This document shows, piece after piece, positions 1 through 8,497 of a stretch of DNA of 64,000 nt. Within the stretch, counting starts at the first letter, position 1; the number at the start of each line of letters is the position of its first letter. Made by a program: the position numbers and the translations under genes. The notes under the pieces were generated by a model. It had not been told where the DNA came from and ran no database searches. It saw only the letters and a list, made by a program, of their open reading frames with translations. Source of the DNA: Ruminococcus sp. (GTDB taxonomy: Bacteria > Bacillota_A > Clostridia > Oscillospirales > Ruminococcaceae); assembly GCA_017480485.1 (NCBI GenBank), contig JAFVAN010000039.1, forward strand, positions 24,764-88,763. The letters are read 5' to 3'.

Positions 1-355
1 GCAGCCCGCCGATCAGCGCCGAGGAGGCAGCATTGAGCAATGGCTCGCGGTCATAAAAGCTGCGGATGGAAGTAAATCGTCGCACCATATAGCGAAAAAG
101 CCCGATAAGCAGCATGGCAGAAAGCGGCACTATCCCTCGAGAGAAAGAGCCGCTGATGGCATAATACACCCCGGAGGCAAGGAACACGGGTATGGCGCTC
201 TCCGGAAAAACAGCACTAAGCCCCACGTTTATGAGCGACGCTCTCCCGCCAACGTTCCCCGCCGAGGCTAAAAGTGCTGTCAAGGAAACAGCAATACAAA
301 TGGCAATAGCCGAGTGATCAGTCTTTTCTACTGTAAAGCTTGATTGATTTCTCAT
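1..355 (-). CDS. Membrane protein, N-terminal part (possibly SpoIIE-like)
   Basis: The reading frame opens at an ATG on the minus strand and runs off the left edge after about 118 codons without a stop. An AAGGAAAG ribosome site lies about 8 bases upstream. After a short polar N-terminus there are alternating hydrophobic segments (about residues 15-35, 45-65 and 75-95), so it is an integral membrane protein. The arrangement and the two Spo0A-like boxes upstream suggest the multi-spanning N-terminus of the sporulation phosphatase SpoIIE, but the catalytic PP2C domain lies outside the window. A different polytopic protein is equally possible from what is visible. Confidence 0.65.
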   Translation of the reverse strand, partial: MRNQSSFTVEKTDHSAIAICIAVSLTALLASAGNVGGRASLINVGLSAVFPESAIPVFLASGVYYAISGSFSRGIVPLSAMLLIGLFRYMVRRFTSIRSFYDREPLLNAASSALIGGL

Positions 356-453
356 TATTATCACTTTCCTTTTGCAAAAATATAATTCCGAATAATATGT
401 TACTCTTGTTTGCAAAAAGAAAATGTTGAAAACAGGCGGTTTGAAAATAATAA

Positions 454-490
454 TATCGCCCGCATCGACAAGCTTCGACAACGGGCGATA
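454..490 (-). terminator. Terminator after rsmA, with Spo0A-box-like loop
   Basis: A perfect 9-bp inverted repeat (454-462 with 482-490) has a 19-base loop and is followed on the minus strand by a T-rich stretch. It lies just past the rsmA stop codon and should end that transcript. The loop, read on the minus strand, holds TGTCGAA and TGTCGAT ten bases apart, resembling tandem Spo0A boxes. Confidence 0.65.
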
Positions 491-513
491 GTCGTATGAC
501 AAGTATTTTTGCT

Positions 514-1377
514 TTAAGGCATGAGTTTCAAAAGCTCGTTTGAGAAGGCAACGAAACCATTCATCGAAAGCTGCTCTGGACGGATGTTCTCCGTCAAGCC
601 CGCATCAAGGATGGCGCTGCGGACTATTTCCTTGGAAATACCGAGGCCCGAGGCAGCGGAATTTAGAAGAGTCTTGCGGCGCTGTGAAAACGCTGCACGT
701 ACGGTCTTAAAGAAAAACCTCTCGTCCGCCACGCCCTCTGGTGTGTTTTCACGGATGTTGAAGCGTACAACGCAGCTGTCAACGTTCGGCTGGGGCATAA
801 AGCTGCCGCGGGAGACATTGAAAAGCACCTCAGGCTCCGAAAAATAACGGACGGCCACTGTAACAGCCCCCACCTCCCGCGTGCCGAGCTCGGCACAGAG
901 ACGCTGAGCTGCCTCCTTCTGCACCATTACGGTGATGGCGCGTATACGCAGGCGGCTTTCCAGCAGCATCATTATTATTGGCGAGGTGATGTAATATGGC
1001 AGATTGGCGCAGACCGCCACCTCAAGGCCCTCAAATTCATTCTTTATCAATTCAGCGAGATCGACCTTCATCACGTCCTCGTTGATGATCTTTATATTGT
1101 CGAACTCCCCGAGGGTCTCCTCCAGCACTGACATCAGGCGCTGGTCTATCTCGATGGCCACCACCTTGTCAGCGCGCTTTGCAAGCTCGCAGGTAAGGAC
1201 TCCTATACCCGTTCCTATCTCGATAACGCCGCAGCCTGCGGCGGCCCCGCCCATTTCGGCTATTCGGGGGCAGACTGTGGGATTTATAAGAAAATTCTGG
1301 CCTAGGCCCTTTGAAAAGCTGAAATCGTGCCGCGCCAGCAGGTCCTTGATGACGCCGATGTTTGAAAGCTCCTTCAT
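514..1377 (-). CDS. rsmA: 16S rRNA dimethyladenosine transferase
   Basis: RsmA (KsgA) uses S-adenosylmethionine to dimethylate two adjacent adenosines in the 3'-terminal helix of 16S rRNA during small-subunit maturation. The 287-residue length is normal. Visible family marks are the QNFL motif near residue 27, the SAM-binding EIGTGIGVLT motif near residue 53, and the catalytic NLPYY motif near residue 124. The start is supported by AGGGAGAAG upstream, and a near-perfect sigma-A promoter sits ahead of it. The C-terminal part has the usual helical region (FSQRRKTL). It is transcribed alone or into the membrane gene to its left, with a terminator in between. Confidence 0.96.
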   Translation of the reverse strand: MKELSNIGVIKDLLARHDFSFSKGLGQNFLINPTVCPRIAEMGGAAAGCGVIEIGTGIGVLTCELAKRADKVVAIEIDQRLMSVLEETLGEFDNIKIINEDVMKVDLAELIKNEFEGLEVAVCANLPYYITSPIIMMLLESRLRIRAITVMVQKEAAQRLCAELGTREVGAVTVAVRYFSEPEVLFNVSRGSFMPQPNVDSCVVRFNIRENTPEGVADERFFFKTVRAAFSQRRKTLLNSAASGLGISKEIVRSAILDAGLTENIRPEQLSMNGFVAFSNELLKLMP

Positions 1378-1413
1378 ATTCTTCTCCCTTCGCGCTTTTT
1401 CTTTTTTTCAAAT

Positions 1414-1442
1414 ATTATATCACCGCCGTGGGTGCTTGTCAA
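1414..1442 (-). promoter_or_regulatory. Sigma-A promoter of rsmA
   Basis: On the minus strand TTGACA and TATAAT are separated by exactly 17 bases, ending about 36 bases before the rsmA ATG. Both hexamers match consensus. Confidence 0.85.
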
Positions 1443-1520
1443 TAATCATGCAGCTGAATAAAAGCCGTGTTTTCGGGAAGAATAATTCTGAAATCATCAT
1501 ATCCCGAAGGAGGCAGAATT

Positions 1521-1769
1521 ATGTCACTTTACAATTATTCCATGGGTACGGACCTGCCGCCCGCCCTGAGAAACGCAATTCTTGACAGCGAGGGCGGAGC
1601 CGAGAGCTTCAATGCCCTTTCCGCAGACAGACAGCAGGCGGTTATCACTGGCGCGGGCTCTGCCGTTTCCGCGGCGGATATCGAGGAGCTAATGAAGCAG
1701 TCCGATGCAGCGCTGTGCTCGGATATCTGCGCTGCCGAGTACCGCGATATCGGCTCAAAGCCCCTGTGA
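1521..1769 (+). CDS. Small hypothetical protein, 82 aa
   Basis: The start at MSLYNYSMG is chosen because GAAGGAGG lies 8 bases upstream; a longer reading frame starting at 1467 lacks a ribosome site. The protein is acidic and soluble with no signal or membrane segment, and its second half looks helical. I do not recognise the family. It stands alone, divergent from rsmA, with a weak hairpin downstream. The upstream region lacks a clear sigma-A promoter, so expression may depend on another sigma factor; that is a guess. Confidence 0.7.
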   Translation: MSLYNYSMGTDLPPALRNAILDSEGGAESFNALSADRQQAVITGAGSAVSAADIEELMKQSDAALCSDICAAEYRDIGSKPL

Positions 1770-1783
1770 CATACAACATATTG

Positions 1784-1802
1784 AGCCCTCGGGGGCTTGT
1801 TT
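1784..1802 (+). terminator. Weak terminator hairpin
   Basis: AGCCC and GGGCT pair across a TCGG loop, followed by a short TGTTTAG tail, 15 bases after the stop of the small gene at 1521. Confidence 0.45.
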
Positions 1803-1859
1803 AGTCAAAATGTACAATCTCGGCTCTTTTAGTTAACGGAAATTTTATAATATATAATG

Positions 1860-1888
1860 TTGAAATTTAACACGTGATATAGTAAAAT
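1860..1888 (+). promoter_or_regulatory. Sigma-A promoter of the 6S-like RNA and pur operon
   Basis: TTGAAA and TAAAAT are 17 bases apart, giving a start near 1895, right at the base of the long stem described next. No other promoter is visible before purE. Confidence 0.75.
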
Positions 1889-1894
1889 AATAAG

Positions 1895-2050
1895 TAGAGA
1901 AAAGTGCGGCAGCGCGCGTTAAGGAGGAAGTCCGATGACTTGTTCGGCTACCGTGGAGCAGTCACTGTTTTCTGCTTCTGAAAGCGTTTACGGCTCGTCC
2001 TTCGGGTCTTGCTTTTTTGCGCCTTGTTTTTCCTCTGCCCGCTTTTCTGA
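1895..2050 (+). ncRNA. ssrS: Candidate 6S RNA upstream of purE
   Basis: 6S RNA mimics an open promoter and binds sigma-A RNA polymerase. In several Firmicutes it lies directly upstream of purE. Here the predicted transcript start coincides with a 14-bp closing stem joining 1898-1912 (C1907 bulged) to 2035-2048. Inside are an apical hairpin (GGAGCAG with CTGCTTC), a small AAGTC/GACTT hairpin and long poorly paired sides that could be the central bubble. At about 155 bases it is shorter than most 6S RNAs. A 41-codon frame (1935-2060, with AAGGAGG upstream) overlaps it, so a leader peptide is the alternative. Confidence 0.55.
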
Positions 2051-2062
2051 GATCAAGTAAAT

Positions 2063-2092
2063 GGCTGCAGCTTTTTTTGTTGCAGTTTTTTT
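2063..2092 (+). terminator. Intrinsic terminator between 6S-like RNA and purE
   Basis: CTGCAGC (2065-2071) pairs with GTTGCAG (2079-2085) across a seven-T loop and is followed by seven T. It can end the small RNA, and read-through would be needed to transcribe the pur genes, so it may act as an attenuator. Confidence 0.7.
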
Positions 2093-2113
2093 GTTTTGAA
2101 AGGACTGATAAAA

Positions 2114-2611
2114 ATGAAAAAGGTTGCGGTTATCATGGGATCGGACAGCGATTTTCCCGTGGTATCAAAGGCTGTTAAGGAGCTCAAAAGCTACGGCGTG
2201 CCCTATGAGTGCAGAGTTATGAGCGCCCACAGGACCCCAGCTGCTGCTGCCGAATTTGCTGCAAGCGCAAAGGACAACGGTTTTGGCGTTATCATCTGCG
2301 CGGCGGGAATGGCGGCCCATCTGGCTGGCGTTTTTGCGGGACACACTACCCTGCCCGTTATCGGCATCCCCATGAAGTCGGCGGCGCTGGACGGCATGGA
2401 TGCCCTGCTGGCTACTGTTATGATGCCCCCGGGGGTGCCCGTTGCCACAGTTGGCATCGACGGCGCCAAGAACGCAGCGCTCTTAGCGGTGCAGATACTT
2501 GCCCTCTCGGACGATGCGCTGGCCCAAAGGCTGCTTGAAGAAAAGCAGAAGATGGCCGAGGGCGTTGAGGCCAAGGACAAGGCCCTGCAGGATAAGCTTA
2601 CGGAGCTCTGA
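2114..2611 (+). CDS. purE: N5-carboxyaminoimidazole ribonucleotide mutase
   Basis: PurE converts N5-CAIR to CAIR in purine synthesis. The 165-residue product shows the class I signature: GSDSDFPVV near residue 10, the SAHRTP motif near residue 38, and the AGMAAHLAG segment near residue 69. The ATG at 2114 is chosen over an upstream TTG because AAAGGA is well placed only for it. It heads the pur operon, directly after the terminator of the 6S-like RNA. No purK is visible nearby, although the class I enzyme normally uses the PurK product, so purK is probably elsewhere. Confidence 0.96.
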   Translation: MKKVAVIMGSDSDFPVVSKAVKELKSYGVPYECRVMSAHRTPAAAAEFAASAKDNGFGVIICAAGMAAHLAGVFAGHTTLPVIGIPMKSAALDGMDALLATVMMPPGVPVATVGIDGAKNAALLAVQILALSDDALAQRLLEEKQKMAEGVEAKDKALQDKLTEL

Positions 2612-2621
2612 GGGCAGGTCA

Positions 2622-3275
2622 ATGACACAGACCGAAAGAAAAGAGCGCTCCGAAAAGCTTTTGAAAGAGCAAGGCATCGCTGTAAACGCCTATCTTCCTT
2701 TTATCGAGGACGAGAGTGAGGTAGCGGTCAAGGAACTCGAGGCCGTGTGCCGCAGGGCCGTGGCTGCACTGCTCATCATTCAGGCAGACTTTGAGCTGCA
2801 AAACGAGAGCAACGAGGACTTTGACTTTGTCGTCGGCTTGATCGACAAGTTCGGTGTAAGGAACGACCTGAACCCCAAGGAAAGACGCATCCTTGACAAG
2901 ACCTGCTCCCAGCAGGACATCATCGACGTTGTTTGGGAGTACGAGGCCTGCTGGGCTCTTTTTTGGGCGCTGGGCTTTGTGGAGGACATCTCCGACAGCT
3001 CTGACATCTGCGACTGTGAGGCGGCCGTGGGGTTTGTTTCTCAGTGCGAGGAACTGGAGGACTTCATCTCCCGCTGCAAGCTTAGAAGCAAGGGTGAGAT
3101 TCTGGATATGCTGGATCTTTATTACAGATATAACTGGGCGGTGGTCGAAAAACGGCTCAGGCCCGAGACCGAGATCGGCGAGCTCAACGGCGACGTAGTC
3201 GTTGAACGCAGGCGAGGTCTTGAATGGCTGCTTTCCGACGAGGCCGACTGGTACGATATATCACTCGACACATAA
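2622..3275 (+). CDS. DUF4272 family protein
   Basis: The 217-residue protein starts at [14 protein letters not shown], 10 bases after the purE stop. The opening basic segment, the GIAVNAYLP stretch and the following paired-helix pattern rich in Glu and Asp match the DUF4272 family as I remember it. No membrane segment, signal peptide or catalytic motif is visible. The family's function is unknown. Its place between purE and purC implies co-expression with purine synthesis, but DUF4272 genes occur in many contexts, so this does not define a role. Confidence 0.7.
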   Translation: MTQTERKERSEKLLKEQGIAVNAYLPFIEDESEVAVKELEAVCRRAVAALLIIQADFELQNESNEDFDFVVGLIDKFGVRNDLNPKERRILDKTCSQQDIIDVVWEYEACWALFWALGFVEDISDSSDICDCEAAVGFVSQCEELEDFISRCKLRSKGEILDMLDLYYRYNWAVVEKRLRPETEIGELNGDVVVERRRGLEWLLSDEADWYDISLDT

Positions 3276-3312
3276 CGACAACACAAAACAACATAAACTG
3301 GAGGAAAAGAAA

Positions 3313-4032
3313 ATGGAAAACATCACAAAAGGCGCACAGCTCTACGAAGGCAAGGCAAAGAAGGTATATGCTACCAACGACCCCGAGCTCGTTATCGTTG
3401 ACTACAAGGACGACGCAACGGCCTTCAACGGCGAGAAGAAGGGCACCATCGTAGGCAAGGGCGTAATCAACAACAAGATGACTAACTATATGTTCTCGAT
3501 GCTGGAGAAGGAGGGCGTTCCTACCCATCTGGTAGAGGAGCTTTCCGATAGAGAGACGCTGGTAAAGAAGGTCTCCATCGTTCCCCTCGAGGTCATCATC
3601 AGGAACGTTGCCGCAGGCAGCTTCTCCAAGAGAATGGGCGTTGAAGAGGGCAAGGCCCTGCTCTGCCCCATCCTTGAATACAGCTACAAGAACGACGACC
3701 TTGGCGACCCCTTCATCAACGACTACTATGCTCTGGCTCTGGGCCTCTGCACCAAGGAGGAGCTTGACACCATCGCCAAGTACGCCTTCAAGGTAAACGA
3801 GTTCATGGTGAAGTTCTTCAAGGGCATTGGCGTTGACCTTATAGACTTCAAGATCGAGTTCGGCAAGACCTCTGACGGCACTATCATCCTTGCCGATGAG
3901 ATCAGCCCCGACACCTGCCGCTTCTGGGACAGCAAGACCCACGAGAAGCTGGACAAGGACCGTTTCCGCAGAGACATGGGCGGTGTTGAAGAGGCTTATC
4001 AGGAAATGATGAAGCGCATCGGCCTTAACTAA
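3313..4032 (+). CDS. purC: SAICAR synthetase
   Basis: PurC joins aspartate to CAIR using ATP, giving SAICAR. The start [19 protein letters not shown] is set by GGAGGAAAAG just upstream. The YEGKAKKVY substrate loop, the VRNVAAGS-type segment ([10 protein letters not shown] near residue 97) and the [12 protein letters not shown] motif near residue 195 are characteristic. At 239 residues it has the normal bacterial length. It follows the DUF4272 gene by 37 bases and precedes purM by 22. Confidence 0.96.
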   Translation: MENITKGAQLYEGKAKKVYATNDPELVIVDYKDDATAFNGEKKGTIVGKGVINNKMTNYMFSMLEKEGVPTHLVEELSDRETLVKKVSIVPLEVIIRNVAAGSFSKRMGVEEGKALLCPILEYSYKNDDLGDPFINDYYALALGLCTKEELDTIAKYAFKVNEFMVKFFKGIGVDLIDFKIEFGKTSDGTIILADEISPDTCRFWDSKTHEKLDKDRFRRDMGGVEEAYQEMMKRIGLN

Positions 4033-4054
4033 AATACATAAACGAGGTAAAGGA

Positions 4055-5089
4055 ATGAAAAGTTTTTCTGACAGCTACAAGGATGCGGGCGTTGACGTTA
4101 CCGCGGGCTACAAGGCAGTTGAGCTCATGAAGCAGCACGTAGCAAGGACCATGAACAAGGGCGTTCTCAGCGGCATTGGCGGCTTTGGCGGGCTTTACGA
4201 GCTGGACCTGACGGGCATCTCCAAGCCCGTGCTGGTGAGCGGCACAGACGGCGTCGGCACCAAGATAAAGATAGCTTTCATAATGGACAAACATGACACC
4301 GTGGGCATCGACTGCGTTGCCATGTGTGTTAACGACATAATCTGCTGCGGCGCAAGGCCTCAGTTCTTCCTGGACTACATTGCCTGCGGAAAGAACGAGC
4401 CCGAGAAGATCGCAAAGATAGTTTCGGGTGTTGCCGAGGGCTGCGTACAGGCTGAATGTGCCCTCATTGGCGGCGAGACCGCAGAGCACCCGGGACTTAT
4501 GCCCGAGGACGAGTATGATCTGGCGGGCTTCTCTGTGGGCGTTGTTGACAAAGAGAAGATCATCCGCCCCGAGAGCCAGAAGGCGGGCGACGTGATGATC
4601 GCCATCAAGTCCAGCGGCGTTCACTCCAACGGCTTCTCTCTGGTCAGAAAGGTCTTCAACGTAAACGAGCAGAACCTTGCAAGGCACTACTCCGAGCTGG
4701 GCTCCACTCTTGGCAGCGTTCTGCTGACCCCCACAAGGATTTACGTCAAGGCCATAATGAACCTTATGAGCAAGGTGACCGTAAAGAGCGTGTCCCACAT
4801 CACAGGCGGCGGCTTCTACGAGAACATCCCGCGCTCGCTGCCTCAGGGGCTCACAGCAAAGATCGAGCGGAGCGCAGTTCAGGTGCTGCCGATCTTTGAC
4901 CTTATCGCCGGAACGGGCAAGATACCCGAGAGAGATATGTTCAACACCTTCAACATGGGCGTTGGAATGGCTGTCGTTGTGGACAAGAACGACGCCGACA
5001 AGGCTGTTGCCGCTATCAAGGAGGCAGGCGAGGAGGCTTATGTCCTCGGCGAACTCATTGACAGCGACGAGGGTGTTATAATTTGCTGA
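4055..5089 (+). CDS. purM: AIR synthetase
   Basis: PurM closes the imidazole ring, converting FGAM to AIR with ATP. The 344-residue product opens with the [14 protein letters not shown] segment, has the [11 protein letters not shown] phosphate-binding loop near residue 60, [10 protein letters not shown] near residue 88, and the [10 protein letters not shown] motif near residue 130. GAGGTAAAGG precedes the ATG. It is in line with purC and purN. The purF and purL genes that supply FGAM are not in the window. Confidence 0.96.
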   Translation: MKSFSDSYKDAGVDVTAGYKAVELMKQHVARTMNKGVLSGIGGFGGLYELDLTGISKPVLVSGTDGVGTKIKIAFIMDKHDTVGIDCVAMCVNDIICCGARPQFFLDYIACGKNEPEKIAKIVSGVAEGCVQAECALIGGETAEHPGLMPEDEYDLAGFSVGVVDKEKIIRPESQKAGDVMIAIKSSGVHSNGFSLVRKVFNVNEQNLARHYSELGSTLGSVLLTPTRIYVKAIMNLMSKVTVKSVSHITGGGFYENIPRSLPQGLTAKIERSAVQVLPIFDLIAGTGKIPERDMFNTFNMGVGMAVVVDKNDADKAVAAIKEAGEEAYVLGELIDSDEGVIIC

Positions 5090-5099
5090 TATTATCTAT

Positions 5100-5133
5100 G
5101 CAACACTATACGGCGCGGACTGTATGGTGTTGC
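5100..5133 (+). promoter_or_regulatory. Hairpin in the purM-purN gap
   Basis: GCAACACTATAC (5100-5111) pairs over 12 positions, one of them T-G, with GTATGGTGTTGC (5122-5133). Only a short T run follows, so it looks more like an RNA processing or stability hairpin than a full terminator. Confidence 0.55.
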
Positions 5134-5156
5134 TTTGGTATATTGAGGAGTTAAAA

Positions 5157-5792
5157 ATGGACGGAAATAAAAAAATCGTAGTGCTGGTATCCGGGGGCGG
5201 AACTAACCTACAAGCCCTGATCGACGCCGAAAAGCGCGGCGAGATACACGGCGGCTCCATCACCTGTGTGATATCCTCGAAGGAGGGGGCCTACGCCCTT
5301 GAAAGAGCCGCAAAGGCCGACATCCCGACTGTTACCCTACCAAGGAAGGACTATCCCGACAGCCGCGCCTACAGCGAAGCCATACTGGCAGAGCTGAACA
5401 GGCAGGGCGCCGATCTTGTGGTGCTGGCTGGCTTTATGACGATACTGGACCAGTGCGTTACTCAGGCATACACGAACAGAATAATAAACGTTCACCCGGC
5501 GCTGATACCCAGCTTCTGCGGCGAGGGCTTCTACGGGCTCAGGGTACACGAGAAGGCACTGGAATACGGCGTTAAGGTCTCGGGCGCCACGATACATTTT
5601 GTAAACGAGAAGGCCGACGCGGGCCCTATCATCCTGCAGGGCACTGTGGCTGTTGAAAACGGCGACACTCCCGAGATTCTACAACGCAGGATAATGGAGA
5701 ACGTTGAATGGAAGCTGCTGCCCAAGGCGGTCTCGCTGTTCTGCGAGGACAGGATAACCGTTAAGGACGGCAGAGCATACGTTGATCTGTAA
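5157..5792 (+). CDS. purN: Phosphoribosylglycinamide formyltransferase
   Basis: PurN formylates GAR using 10-formyltetrahydrofolate. The ATG at 5157 follows GAGGAG; an upstream TTG frame has no such site. The LVSGGGTNLQALIDA motif (about residues 10-24), the INVHPALIPSF motif around residue 105 with the catalytic Asn-x-His, and the HFVNEKADAGPII segment with the catalytic Asp near residue 145 are all present. Length (211) is normal. It lies between purM and the PurO-type gene in the same direction. Confidence 0.96.
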   Translation: MDGNKKIVVLVSGGGTNLQALIDAEKRGEIHGGSITCVISSKEGAYALERAAKADIPTVTLPRKDYPDSRAYSEAILAELNRQGADLVVLAGFMTILDQCVTQAYTNRIINVHPALIPSFCGEGFYGLRVHEKALEYGVKVSGATIHFVNEKADAGPIILQGTVAVENGDTPEILQRRIMENVEWKLLPKAVSLFCEDRITVKDGRAYVDL

Positions 5793-5820
5793 AAAGATTT
5801 GATAAATGGAGGTAATAGAA

Positions 5821-6537
5821 ATGAAAACACTTGACATCTACGAGGAGCTCAAGGGCAATTCCTATCCCGGCAGAGGCATCATAATCGGCAAGAGCGCCGA
5901 CGGCAAAAACGCCGTTACTGCTTACTTCATCATGGGCAGGAGCGTGAATAGCCGCAACCGCGTGTTCACCGAGACCGAGGACGGCATCAAGACCGAGGCC
6001 GCCGACCCCTCAAAGCTCACCGACCCGCACCTTATCATCTATTCCCCCGTTCGCGTGCTGGGCAACAAGACCATTGTTACCAACGGCGACCAGACCGACA
6101 CCATTTATGAGCTGATGGACAAGCAGCAGACCTTTGAGCAGAGCCTGCGCACCCGCGTTTACGAGGATGACGAGCCCAACTACACCCCCCGCATCTCAGG
6201 CATCATGCACGTTGGCGACGGAAAGTACAACTACGCCCTCAACATCATCAAATCCGCAGACGGCGACCCCGACTGTGTTGAGCGCTTCACCTTTGCCTAC
6301 AGCGAGCCTCTTGCAGGCATTGGCCACTTCATCCACACCTATATGGGCGACGGCTCTCCCCTTCCCAGCTTTGAAGGCGAGCCCAAGAAGATCTCTGTCC
6401 CCAACGACATCGACGAATTCACCAACGGCCTTTGGGCTGCCCTGAACGAGGACAACAAGGTGTCGCTGTTCGTTAGATTTATCGACATCGAGACGGGCAA
6501 GGCGGTCACTAATGTGGTCAACAAGTACACAAAGTGA
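5821..6537 (+). CDS. purO: PurO-type IMP cyclohydrolase
   Basis: This 238-residue protein resembles the stand-alone IMP cyclohydrolase first known from archaea (PurO, PF07826), which closes FAICAR to IMP. Visible marks are the NSYPGRGIIIGKS opening, the YFIMGRSVNSRNRVF segment near residue 40, and YSPVRVLGN near residue 75. It is unrelated to the MGS-like cyclohydrolase half of ordinary PurH. GGAGG lies 8 bases before the chosen ATG. The neighbouring gene at 7301 encodes only the transformylase half, so the two would replace bifunctional PurH. The last four bases overlap the next gene (GTGA). Confidence 0.88.
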   Translation: MKTLDIYEELKGNSYPGRGIIIGKSADGKNAVTAYFIMGRSVNSRNRVFTETEDGIKTEAADPSKLTDPHLIIYSPVRVLGNKTIVTNGDQTDTIYELMDKQQTFEQSLRTRVYEDDEPNYTPRISGIMHVGDGKYNYALNIIKSADGDPDCVERFTFAYSEPLAGIGHFIHTYMGDGSPLPSFEGEPKKISVPNDIDEFTNGLWAALNEDNKVSLFVRFIDIETGKAVTNVVNKYTK

Positions 6538-7295
6538 AGAGAATTAAAAGCAGATCACTTAAAGTTCTGATCGTTATTTGCATACTCGTACTTTTGCTCG
6601 GCGTTTGTGCCATGCTTACGTTCTTCAGGGTCATCCACCCGAACAAGGTGTTTTCCGCAGGGTACGAGGTCCGCGGAGTTGATGTTTCTGCATATCAGGG
6701 AGATATCGACTGGGGTCTGCTGGCCTCTCAGGGTATTGATTTTGCTTATATCAAGGCCACCGAAGGCAGCGGCTACACCGATGAGTATTTCCCCTACAAT
6801 TTCAAAGAGGCGAAAAAGTACGGGCTGCGCGTTGGCGGCTACCACTTTTTCAGCTATGACAGTCCCGGGAAAACTCAGGCCGAGAACTTTATCTCGGCAG
6901 TCCCCAAGGAGCAAGGCAGTCTGCCGCCTGTCATTGATCTTGAATTTTATGATGAGTACGAAAAGAAAACAACGCCCGAAAGAGACAAGGTGCTGCCCGA
7001 GCTCGCTGATCTTGCGCTGATGCTTGAAGAGCACTACGGAGTACGGCCGGTGATATATGTTACCCACAAAAGCTACAGACTCTATATCAAGGGCAGCGAG
7101 TTCGAGGACTATCCCCTGTGGATAAGAGACGTGTACAAGCCCGTGATAAGCCCTTCGGAATGGGTATTCTGGCAGTATGCGGACGATGAGCACCTTGAAG
7201 GTTATTCAGGTGACGAGGACAGGATAGATATGAATGTATTTAACGGGAGCAGGGAGGAATTTCTTGCTTTCTGCGAAAGAATAAACAGGAGGTAA
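6534..7295 (+). CDS. GH25 family lysozyme, membrane-anchored
   Basis: The 253-residue protein starts with GTG, overlapping the purO stop, which suggests translational coupling. Residues 9-31 form one hydrophobic signal-anchor, and the remainder is a glycoside hydrolase family 25 domain: GVDVSAYQGDIDW near residue 48, IKATEGSGYTD near 72, GGYHFFSYD near 97, the catalytic-type DLE in VIDLEFYD near 129, and the WQY segment near 221. Such enzymes cut N-acetylmuramic acid linkages in peptidoglycan. Its location inside the purine operon is odd; the sequence offers no explanation beyond growth-linked expression. Confidence 0.92.
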   Translation: MKRIKSRSLKVLIVICILVLLLGVCAMLTFFRVIHPNKVFSAGYEVRGVDVSAYQGDIDWGLLASQGIDFAYIKATEGSGYTDEYFPYNFKEAKKYGLRVGGYHFFSYDSPGKTQAENFISAVPKEQGSLPPVIDLEFYDEYEKKTTPERDKVLPELADLALMLEEHYGVRPVIYVTHKSYRLYIKGSEFEDYPLWIRDVYKPVISPSEWVFWQYADDEHLEGYSGDEDRIDMNVFNGSREEFLAFCERINRR

Positions 7296-7300
7296 TTAGA

Positions 7301-8482
7301 ATGGCAAACGAAATGTTACTGAAGTACGGCTGCAACCCCAACCAGAAGCCGTCAAGAGTTTTTATGGAGAACGGCACTGAGCTGCCTATTGAAGTCCTTA
7401 ACGGCAAGCCAGGTTACATCAACCTGCTGGACGCCTTTAACGGCTGGCAGCTGGTAAGAGAGCTCAAGAAGGCCACAGGTCTTCCCTCGGCCACCAGCTT
7501 CAAGCACGTTTCCCCCGCAGGCGCCGCAGTTGGCAGGCCTCTTTCGGACACCCTGAAAAAGATATACTTCGTTGACGACCTGGGCGAGCTCTCCCCTCTT
7601 GCCTGCGCTTACGCAAGAGCCAGAGGCGCCGACAGAATGTCCTCCTACGGCGATTTCATCGCTCTCTCGGACGTTTGCGACGTTCCCACCGCCAGAATGA
7701 TACAGCGCGAGGTATCAGACGGCATCATAGCCCCCGGCTACACCGACGAGGCGTTGGAGATCCTCAAAAGCAAGCGCAAGGGTACCTACAACATTATCAA
7801 GATCGACGAAAACTACAAGCCTGCCCCTGTTGAGACAAAGCAGGTGTTCGGCGTTACCTTTGAGCAGGGCCGCAACGAGCTTGACATAAACAAGGAGCTG
7901 CTCTCCAACATAGTGACCGACAACAAGGACATCCCCGAGGACAAGCTTGAGGACCTGATGATCTCTCTCATCACCCTGAAATACACCCAGTCCAATTCCG
8001 TTTGCTATGTAAAGGACGGTCAGGCCATCGGCATCGGTGCGGGCCAGCAGAGCCGCATCCACTGCACAAGGCTGGCGGGCAACAAGGCCGACATCTGGTG
8101 GCTGAGACAGCATCCTAAGGTTCTGGGCTTACAGTTCGTTGACAACATCCGCCGCCCCGACCGCGACAACGCCATTGATGTTTACATCTCTGACGAGTAC
8201 ATGGACGTGCTTGCCGACGGCGCATGGGAGAACATCTTCAAGGTAAAGCCCGAGGTCTTCACCAAGGAGGAGCAGAAGGAGTGGCTGGCGCAGAACACTG
8301 ACGTTGCCCTTGGCTCCGACGCCTTCTTCCCCTTCGGCGACAACATCGAGCGCGCCAAGAAGTCGGGCGTTGCCTACATAGCCGAGCCCGGCGGCTCCAT
8401 CCGCGACGATCATGTTATAATGACCTGCAACAAGTACAATATCGCAATGGCCTTCACGGGCATCAGGCTCTTCCATCACTGA
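7301..8482 (+). CDS. purV: AICAR formyltransferase, single domain (PurV type)
   Basis: This 393-residue enzyme matches the C-terminal AICAR transformylase half of PurH. It shows KYGCNPNQKPSR near residue 9, the KHVSPAGAAVG substrate motif near residue 68, KYTQSNSVCYVKDG near 227, and the C-terminal SDAFFPFGDN and PGGSIRD motifs. The MGS-like IMP cyclohydrolase domain that normally precedes these is absent, not truncated: AGGAGG sits directly before the ATG and the protein begins at the domain boundary. With the PurO-type gene at 5821 it completes IMP synthesis. Confidence 0.93.
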   Translation: MANEMLLKYGCNPNQKPSRVFMENGTELPIEVLNGKPGYINLLDAFNGWQLVRELKKATGLPSATSFKHVSPAGAAVGRPLSDTLKKIYFVDDLGELSPLACAYARARGADRMSSYGDFIALSDVCDVPTARMIQREVSDGIIAPGYTDEALEILKSKRKGTYNIIKIDENYKPAPVETKQVFGVTFEQGRNELDINKELLSNIVTDNKDIPEDKLEDLMISLITLKYTQSNSVCYVKDGQAIGIGAGQQSRIHCTRLAGNKADIWWLRQHPKVLGLQFVDNIRRPDRDNAIDVYISDEYMDVLADGAWENIFKVKPEVFTKEEQKEWLAQNTDVALGSDAFFPFGDNIERAKKSGVAYIAEPGGSIRDDHVIMTCNKYNIAMAFTGIRLFHH

Positions 8483-8497
8483 TAAAAGGTTACGCCC

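Noticed and set aside
1935..2060. A 41-codon leader peptide with AAGGAGG before purE
   Set aside because: The long closing stem, transcript start at its base and position before purE favour 6S-like RNA. Kept as an alternative in the RNA entry, not as a gene.
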